Positions 6,385 to 10,654 of a stretch of DNA of 10,654 nt are shown in pieces. The translations under genes and the position numbers were made by a program. The stretch's first letter is position 1. Each line of letters starts with the position of its first letter. The stretch spans positions 1 through 10,654 of the forward strand of contig CANJYI010000053.1 in the NCBI GenBank assembly GCA_947478975.1, written 5' to 3'. The notes beneath the pieces are model-generated. The model saw only the letters and a program-made list of their open reading frames with translations. It was not told the DNA's origin and did not search any database. Origin of the DNA: Chthoniobacteraceae bacterium (lineage in GTDB: Bacteria > Verrucomicrobiota > Verrucomicrobiia > Chthoniobacterales > Chthoniobacteraceae).

Positions 6385-6413
6385 TTGGTTGCTACTGTTT
6401 TGCAACCTAATAT
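6385..6413 (+). promoter_or_regulatory. Candidate promoter of the three-gene secreted-protein operon
   Basis: TTGGTT (6385-6390) and TAATAT (6408-6413) are spaced by 17 nt. Transcription would start near 6420, about 22 nt before the ATG at 6443. The position is right for driving 6443-7828, 7849-9069 and the esterase gene at 9104. The -35 box is weak, which would fit a promoter that needs an activator. Confidence 0.45.
6387..6407 (+). promoter_or_regulatory. Dyad within the promoter, possible operator
   Basis: GGTTGC (6387-6392) and GCAACC (6402-6407) are perfect inverted repeats separated by 9 nt. The left arm overlaps the -35 box and the right arm abuts the -10. This geometry is typical of a site for a dimeric regulator. 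No regulator gene is present in the window. As RNA it would also form a 6-bp hairpin, but it lies upstream of the predicted transcript start. Confidence 0.4.
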
Positions 6414-6442
6414 AGCAGCGACTTCCCTAATTGTTAGTGAGT

Positions 6443-7828
6443 ATGAGACCCCCCTTTGTTCTCGGCGCTTCGCTGGCTGCCGGCTTCTGTGCCGGGCTGC
6501 TTGCTCACAGGAGCGCGCTTCTGCAGCCAGAGGCTTCTTTTGAAAGTGGGTCTCCAACGGAATCGCTCGGGCAGTTCGGAGTCCAAGGCACTGTGGCTTC
6601 CGACTCCGCACCCTTTCCTGTGCTGAGCGCTTCGGATGGGGAAACTTTCAACGACCTTTCAAAAGAGCGCCAGATCGATGCCCTCACACGCCTCAGCACC
6701 AAGATCCTCAAGGGGGGTGGGACGGGAGATATGTTGCTGCTGGCCAAGCTGGTTGGGGGCCTGAGCTTCGAGCAGGCTTCCACCCTTTGGGAGCAGCTTC
6801 CCAAGGAGGAGGGCACCAAAGCCGATCCTACTGACGGAGCCAGAAGCGCCTTGATTGAGAGGCTGGCCTCACTCGATCCCGAGCGGGTCCTGCAGTTGGG
6901 TAAGACCGCCGGAGACCCCAAAGTCGCCCAAGCCGCAATCGTGGCGATAGCCCACAAAAGCGGAGCCGACGCAATCCGTGCGCTCGCCCAGCTGCCGGAC
7001 AAACTTCAATCCGGCGTCGCTGCGGCGATGCGCGGAAGCTTTAGCGAGGACCTTTCCAAGGCCTCCGGAAGCATCGCCGGGATGGCGGCGGCGCTGAAGG
7101 AAAATCCGCAACTGCTGGACCCCAAATCCCCCAGCGAAGGAGTGGTGCGCCGGCTCCTGGGCCAGGTCGCATCGCAGGCAGCGGCGAGCGACCCGGCGGC
7201 TGCAATGGTGGAGTTGCGCCGGATGGCGGCGGGCCTGGTGCAGGTCAAGCCTGGGGAGGATCCCAAGCCCGCAGAGAGTGCTATGGTGGCCCGCATTGGC
7301 TCGCAGATGACCAGGGCCATGCGCGCGGATGCCCCGGGCTCTGAGCGCGTGGTTTTCAACTCGCTTGCAGACACCGAAAAGAACGACACGCAGGTGGCAC
7401 TCGAGGCTGCCGCCCGGCTCCGCAGCGGCGGGGTGGAGGAGGCGATCCAGTTCGCAGAAAAGCAGGGAAAGGAGCAGTTTACGAAAAGTGCGGCGGGCGG
7501 AGTGTGGTGGTCGCTGGCGCAGCAGGACCGTTCCTCGGCGATGCAGTGGATAGAAACCCTTCCTCAAGGGGCTTTCCGGGATGGGGCGTTGAATTCCCTG
7601 ATGCAGGAAGCATCCTTCCGGACCAGAAGCTGGGGAGACAGCGCTGAACCCGTACGAGCCGGGGCTGAACTGCTGTCGAGGTCCTCCAAGCTCGACTACT
7701 ACGCTCTGCTGGCCGGGCAGAGCCGTGGCCCGGGGGTTTCCCAGAGCGAGTTTATCTCAGGTCTGCCGCTGCCCGAGGCGGACAAATTGGAGCTGCGCCG
7801 CAGAATGGCTCCCATACGCGCCAAGTAG
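6443..7828 (+). CDS. Exported helical-repeat protein, function unknown
   Basis: A 461-residue protein counted from ATG 6443; upstream in-frame TTG (6431) and GTG (6437) are less likely because the ATG sits directly before a signal sequence. Residues 5-22 (FVLGASLAAGFCAGLLA) form a hydrophobic export signal or membrane anchor; AGFC is not a proper lipobox. The rest is Ala-rich and probably all-helical. Repeat-like segments include LDPERVLQLG and a DPAAAMVEL unit (250-258). The clearest unit is WSLAQQDRSSAMQWIETLP, near residues 356-374, followed by GAFRDGAL. Units of the form W..(K/Q)DP.AA..W...LP.G..R..A are common in uncharacterised secreted proteins of Verrucomicrobia. No catalytic motif is visible. 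The next gene, 20 nt downstream, encodes a protein of the same design. I do not recognise a named family. Confidence 0.85.
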   Translation: MRPPFVLGASLAAGFCAGLLAHRSALLQPEASFESGSPTESLGQFGVQGTVASDSAPFPVLSASDGETFNDLSKERQIDALTRLSTKILKGGGTGDMLLLAKLVGGLSFEQASTLWEQLPKEEGTKADPTDGARSALIERLASLDPERVLQLGKTAGDPKVAQAAIVAIAHKSGADAIRALAQLPDKLQSGVAAAMRGSFSEDLSKASGSIAGMAAALKENPQLLDPKSPSEGVVRRLLGQVASQAAASDPAAAMVELRRMAAGLVQVKPGEDPKPAESAMVARIGSQMTRAMRADAPGSERVVFNSLADTEKNDTQVALEAAARLRSGGVEEAIQFAEKQGKEQFTKSAAGGVWWSLAQQDRSSAMQWIETLPQGAFRDGALNSLMQEASFRTRSWGDSAEPVRAGAELLSRSSKLDYYALLAGQSRGPGVSQSEFISGLPLPEADKLELRRRMAPIRAK

Positions 7829-7848
7829 CGCACTGCCTTTTCCTTCCC

Positions 7849-9069
7849 ATGTCCCCGCGTCTTTTGCTCCTGCTTAGTGTCGCCTCAACGGCGCTCGGGT
7901 TTCAGCTTTCGGGTGTTTTTGCTCGAACGCAACTGCCGGTTCCGCCAGCCGTAATCCAGGCCGACAGCACGATCGCTGAGTCGCCGGCGATCCCGGTTGC
8001 GGCAGCGTCGAAAGCGGCACCGCGTCACGCTCAGGATTTGGGCGCCATTCCAAAGGGGTCCCTTCGGGAAATGGCGGCCGCCTGCGAAAAAGCCGGCTCT
8101 CCGGCGGAGACCCGGCTCGCTTTAATGGAGGCCATCAGCCTGCTAAAGCCAGACGAACTGCAGGCCATGCTGGCAAAGGAAACTTCGGGGACGGACTTTT
8201 ACCGGTCCAGCCGCTTTGATTTTCAGTTTGCAGCCAAGCGCCTCTCCGAAGTGGCTCCGGAAAAGGCGGCGGCGCTTTGGCTTAATGCGCGGGCGACCCA
8301 TTTCAATATCGACGTCCTGTTGGGGCCCTGGGCCAAGAAGGACCCTCAGGCCTTTGCTTCTTGGAGCGCTGGTCTGGCTCCGGATGCGCAGCGGGCAGTG
8401 GGGCAAACCATGGCCAAGACCGCAGCGGAACAGCCGGAACAGTTTCTGGGGCTCGTCCCGCAGCTTGCGCAGAGTCCTGCGGGAATTCTGGGGGCGCGTG
8501 GGGCCATTTCGGGGCTCATCGCCAAGGCCGGCAAAGGGGACGACCCCGCCAGCGCCATCGCCTATGCCCAGGCCCTGCCGGTCGGTCCGGCGCGTTCGGC
8601 AGCCCTGGCGGAACTTGCCCGTTGGCCCGGACTGGATGTCGCCGCGCACCCGGAGGTCGCGGCCGCTCTGGCTCAATTGAGTCCATCGGAGGCGCGCCGC
8701 TACGTCCAGCAGGTGAATCCAGAGGCGCTGCCTCCAAGCGCGCTCAGGGAAAGCGCTTACGCCAACCAGCTCGCCAAGGCAGCGCAGAAGGATCCGCAGG
8801 CGGCTGCAAAAAAGGTGGATGCGCTTTCAAACACAGCGGATTATCCGGCTGCGGTCCGCGGCTTTGTGGAGGCGACCGCGGCAAAGGACCCCGCCGCCGC
8901 CGTCGAATGGGCCCTCACGATTGGAGTGACGGGGGCCCAGCGTTCCGCAGCGCTCGAAAAGGCTGCAACCGAATACTTCCGGCTCAAGCCCGCCGACGCC
9001 CGCAAGTGGGTGGAGAAGGCGGCGCTCACCCCTGAGGAGTATCAGATGCTCACCGGCCGGACGCGCTGA
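7849..9069 (+). CDS. Exported helical-repeat protein, related in design to its upstream neighbour
   Basis: A 406-residue protein with a short signal peptide (SPRLLLLLSVASTALGF, residues 2-18), a Pro/Ala-rich linker to about residue 62, then an all-helical Ala-rich body. Repeat units of the DP-x-A type can be seen at WAKKDPQAFASW (161-172), GDDPASAIAYAQALP (230-244), KDPQAAAKKVDAL (near 314-326) and AKDPAAAVEW (345-354). Each is followed by a Gly/Arg turn such as GPAR or GAQR and another helix. It ends with ALTPEEYQMLTGRTR. No enzyme motif is visible; a scaffold or protein-binding role is possible for this kind of solenoid, but this is not shown. It begins 20 nt after its upstream neighbour and ends 34 nt before the esterase gene, so an operon is likely. 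No Shine-Dalgarno precedes the ATG. Confidence 0.87.
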   Translation: MSPRLLLLLSVASTALGFQLSGVFARTQLPVPPAVIQADSTIAESPAIPVAAASKAAPRHAQDLGAIPKGSLREMAAACEKAGSPAETRLALMEAISLLKPDELQAMLAKETSGTDFYRSSRFDFQFAAKRLSEVAPEKAAALWLNARATHFNIDVLLGPWAKKDPQAFASWSAGLAPDAQRAVGQTMAKTAAEQPEQFLGLVPQLAQSPAGILGARGAISGLIAKAGKGDDPASAIAYAQALPVGPARSAALAELARWPGLDVAAHPEVAAALAQLSPSEARRYVQQVNPEALPPSALRESAYANQLAKAAQKDPQAAAKKVDALSNTADYPAAVRGFVEATAAKDPAAAVEWALTIGVTGAQRSAALEKAATEYFRLKPADARKWVEKAALTPEEYQMLTGRTR

Positions 9070-9103
9070 GTCCTGTGCTTTGATCCAAATTCCAAACGCC
9101 GTC

Positions 9104-10654
9104 ATGAAAACCACCCGCCATTTCCCCCAGCCTGATTCCCAACCGCCGCTCCGCGCTGCAGCCCGCCAAGCTCGTTCCTGGACGGCCGGTTTCGCGAGTG
9201 GTTTGGCGCTGGTGGTTTTCAGCGCGGCTGTTCCTCCCGTCCGCGCAGCAGTCACACTGCCGGGTATTTTGGGAAGCGACATGGCGGTTCAAAGCGGCGA
9301 ACCCCTGCAATTCTGGGGCTGGGCGGACGCTGGAGAAAAGGTCACGGTGAAGGTCGGAGGTGCGGTGGTCGCAGAAACGCAGGGGGCCGGAAAGGCAACC
9401 CCTTGGAAGGTGCAGTTGCCCGCCCAAAAGGCCGGACCGGTCCCCGACATCGAGGTCTCCGGACCCGCCAACACCCTCACTCTGACCAACGTGCTCGCCG
9501 GTGAGGTCTGGCTTTGCTCCGGCCAATCCAACATGGTGATGACGCTCCAAAAGGGCCCTTGGTGCGGTTACGGCGGAGTGCTCAACGTGGACGCGGAAGT
9601 CGCCTCCGCAGTCGACAGCCAGATCCGCGTCTATCAGGCGGGCAAAGGCTGGCGCGTTTGCAGCCCGCAGACCGCGCCTGAGTTTTCGGCCACCGCTTTC
9701 TTTTTTGCCCGGACCCTCCGCGAGCGGCTCAAAACACCGGTCGGTTTGCTCATCGCCGCCGGTGGCGGGACGGCCGCCGAACCTTGGACGCCCTTGCGCA
9801 CGCTCGAGGGCGATCCGGTATTCGCCGGCCTGAAGGAAAAGGCAAAGTCCCTCAGCGAGGAGTTCGGCCCGCGCATGCAAGAAGATCAGGCGGATTTGGC
9901 TGCGTGGAAAAAGCAGGTGGAGCAGGCCAAGGCCGCCGGGGAGCAACCGCCGCCAATACCCCAGCCAAGGCTGACACCAGCACAGGTCTTTGCCGTATCC
10001 GACAGTGCGCCGGTGCTACGGGCGGGTGGTCTTTACGAAAACAACATCCGGCCGCTTGCGCCCTTTAATATCAAGGGCGCCATCTGGTATCAGGGGGAAT
10101 CCAACGCCCGACGCGGGGAGTTGTATGCCCCGGTCATGGGGCATTTGATCCGGGGTTGGAGGGAGGACTGGGGGAAGCCGTTTCCCTTTGTGTTGGTGAC
10201 GCTTGCCGGCTTTGGAAAGCCGGAGACATGGACCCCGACGCAGGGTTCTTATCCTCTGGTGCGCGAGGCCCAGATCCGGGTGGCCCGGGAGGTTCCGGGT
10301 GCGGGGGTTGTGTGCGCTGCGGATATGGGCGACGCCACCAACATTCATCCGCCAAACAAGCAGGCGGTCGGTCAGCGGGCGGCCCTTTGGGCGCTGAAAA
10401 ATGTGTACGCGCAGACCCTGGTTTCGGCGGGACCTGTCTTCGGCGAGGTGGTCTTTTCTCCTGAAAAGGCGGAGGTGCCGGTGCGGGAAAATGCGGAGGG
10501 ACTGATGCTCAAGGGGCCGGAAGGATTCGAGCTCGCCGGGGCAGACGGGCAGTTTCATCCGGCGCAGGCCGTCCTGCGTGGCAGTTGGATTGTCGTGACA
10601 GCCGACGGAGTCACCCGTCCCACCGCTCTGCGGTATGCCTTTCAAAACATGCCC
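9104..10654 (+). CDS. Sialate O-acetylesterase-type SGNH hydrolase, 3' end beyond the window
   Basis: The frame is open for 517 codons from ATG 9104 to the right edge, so the C-terminus is missing; family members are usually somewhat longer. A long n-region and a hydrophobic stretch (about 28-45) ending at PPVRA48 form the export signal. GEVWLCSGQSNM carries the block I nucleophile Ser142. GAIWYQGESN (325-334) is the block with conserved Gly and Asn. D410-A-T-N-I-H415 supplies the catalytic Asp and His. This is the SASA/DUF303 domain. Such enzymes remove O-acetyl groups from sialic acids, and related bacterial ones act on acetylated xylan or other glycans, so the substrate cannot be told from sequence. 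A charged, Gln/Lys-rich insertion (about 250-290) precedes the second catalytic block. It follows two exported repeat proteins in one probable operon, pointing to envelope or periplasmic glycan processing. No Shine-Dalgarno is seen before this ATG. Confidence 0.93.
   Translation, partial: MKTTRHFPQPDSQPPLRAAARQARSWTAGFASGLALVVFSAAVPPVRAAVTLPGILGSDMAVQSGEPLQFWGWADAGEKVTVKVGGAVVAETQGAGKATPWKVQLPAQKAGPVPDIEVSGPANTLTLTNVLAGEVWLCSGQSNMVMTLQKGPWCGYGGVLNVDAEVASAVDSQIRVYQAGKGWRVCSPQTAPEFSATAFFFARTLRERLKTPVGLLIAAGGGTAAEPWTPLRTLEGDPVFAGLKEKAKSLSEEFGPRMQEDQADLAAWKKQVEQAKAAGEQPPPIPQPRLTPAQVFAVSDSAPVLRAGGLYENNIRPLAPFNIKGAIWYQGESNARRGELYAPVMGHLIRGWREDWGKPFPFVLVTLAGFGKPETWTPTQGSYPLVREAQIRVAREVPGAGVVCAADMGDATNIHPPNKQAVGQRAALWALKNVYAQTLVSAGPVFGEVVFSPEKAEVPVRENAEGLMLKGPEGFELAGADGQFHPAQAVLRGSWIVVTADGVTRPTALRYAFQNMP

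Larger units (their letters stand above)
6070..6442 (+). other. 373-nt non-coding region rich in repeats and hairpins
   Basis: No convincing gene lies between the Ala-rich protein and the start of the next one. From left to right it holds a 14-bp tandem repeat with an inverted partner (6076-6128), a hairpin that may be a weak terminator (6134-6152), a run of GC-rich hairpins (6239-6357) and a promoter with an internal dyad (6385-6413). These are listed separately. Confidence 0.7.

Noticed and set aside
6339..6611. A 90-residue minus-strand frame containing SLTIREVAAILGC, which resembles an excisionase/MerR-type helix-turn-helix
   Set aside because: The similar stretch falls on the promoter and dyad of the downstream operon, the rest of the frame lacks any matching fold, and it overlaps the signal peptide of the plus-strand gene. 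Coincidence is more likely.

Overview
The window looks like chromosomal DNA from a GC-rich, flagellated member of the Verrucomicrobiota, most likely an Opitutae-type organism. Three things point there. The left end carries a PSCyt1-DUF1549-DUF1553 protein, a family expanded in Planctomycetes and Verrucomicrobia. The right end carries a secreted sialate O-acetylesterase-type SGNH hydrolase next to Ala-rich secreted helical-repeat proteins. Ribosomal protein L28 has a basic insertion relative to the E. coli protein. The phylum is an inference from gene content; no rRNA gene is present.

Left part (1-2824), minus strand: a cytoplasmic class C beta-lactamase-fold serine hydrolase (1682-2824) lies upstream of a separately promoted, exported cytochrome-domain protein (1-1472, running off the left edge). 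Middle (2907-3669), plus strand: rpmB (L28) with a strong ribosome binding site, then a 67-residue protein of unknown function, closed by a clean intrinsic terminator at 3641-3669.

Motility part (3728-6069): a short, divergent flagellin (3770-4750) whose ribosome binding site and start codon lie inside a perfect 7-bp inverted repeat. It is followed by a 458-nt AT-richer gap and an Ala-rich protein (5209-6069) with repeats of the form F-x10-GD(L/M)-x2-A-x2-AL that I cannot assign.

Right part (6070-10654): a 373-nt non-coding stretch packed with repeats and GC-rich hairpins ends in a promoter that contains a dyad. That promoter probably drives a three-gene operon: two exported proteins with related 'DPxAA..W..LP..R..A' helical repeats, then an SGNH acetylesterase cut off by the right edge. 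Spacings of 20 and 34 nt support co-transcription. The operon probably acts in the cell envelope or periplasm, with the esterase deacetylating sugars; the role of the repeat proteins is unknown.

No tRNA, rRNA, CRISPR array, transposase or phage gene was seen. The least explained pieces are the flagellin start-site hairpin, the structured region at 6239-6357, the promoter dyad at 6387-6407 and the paired repeat proteins.
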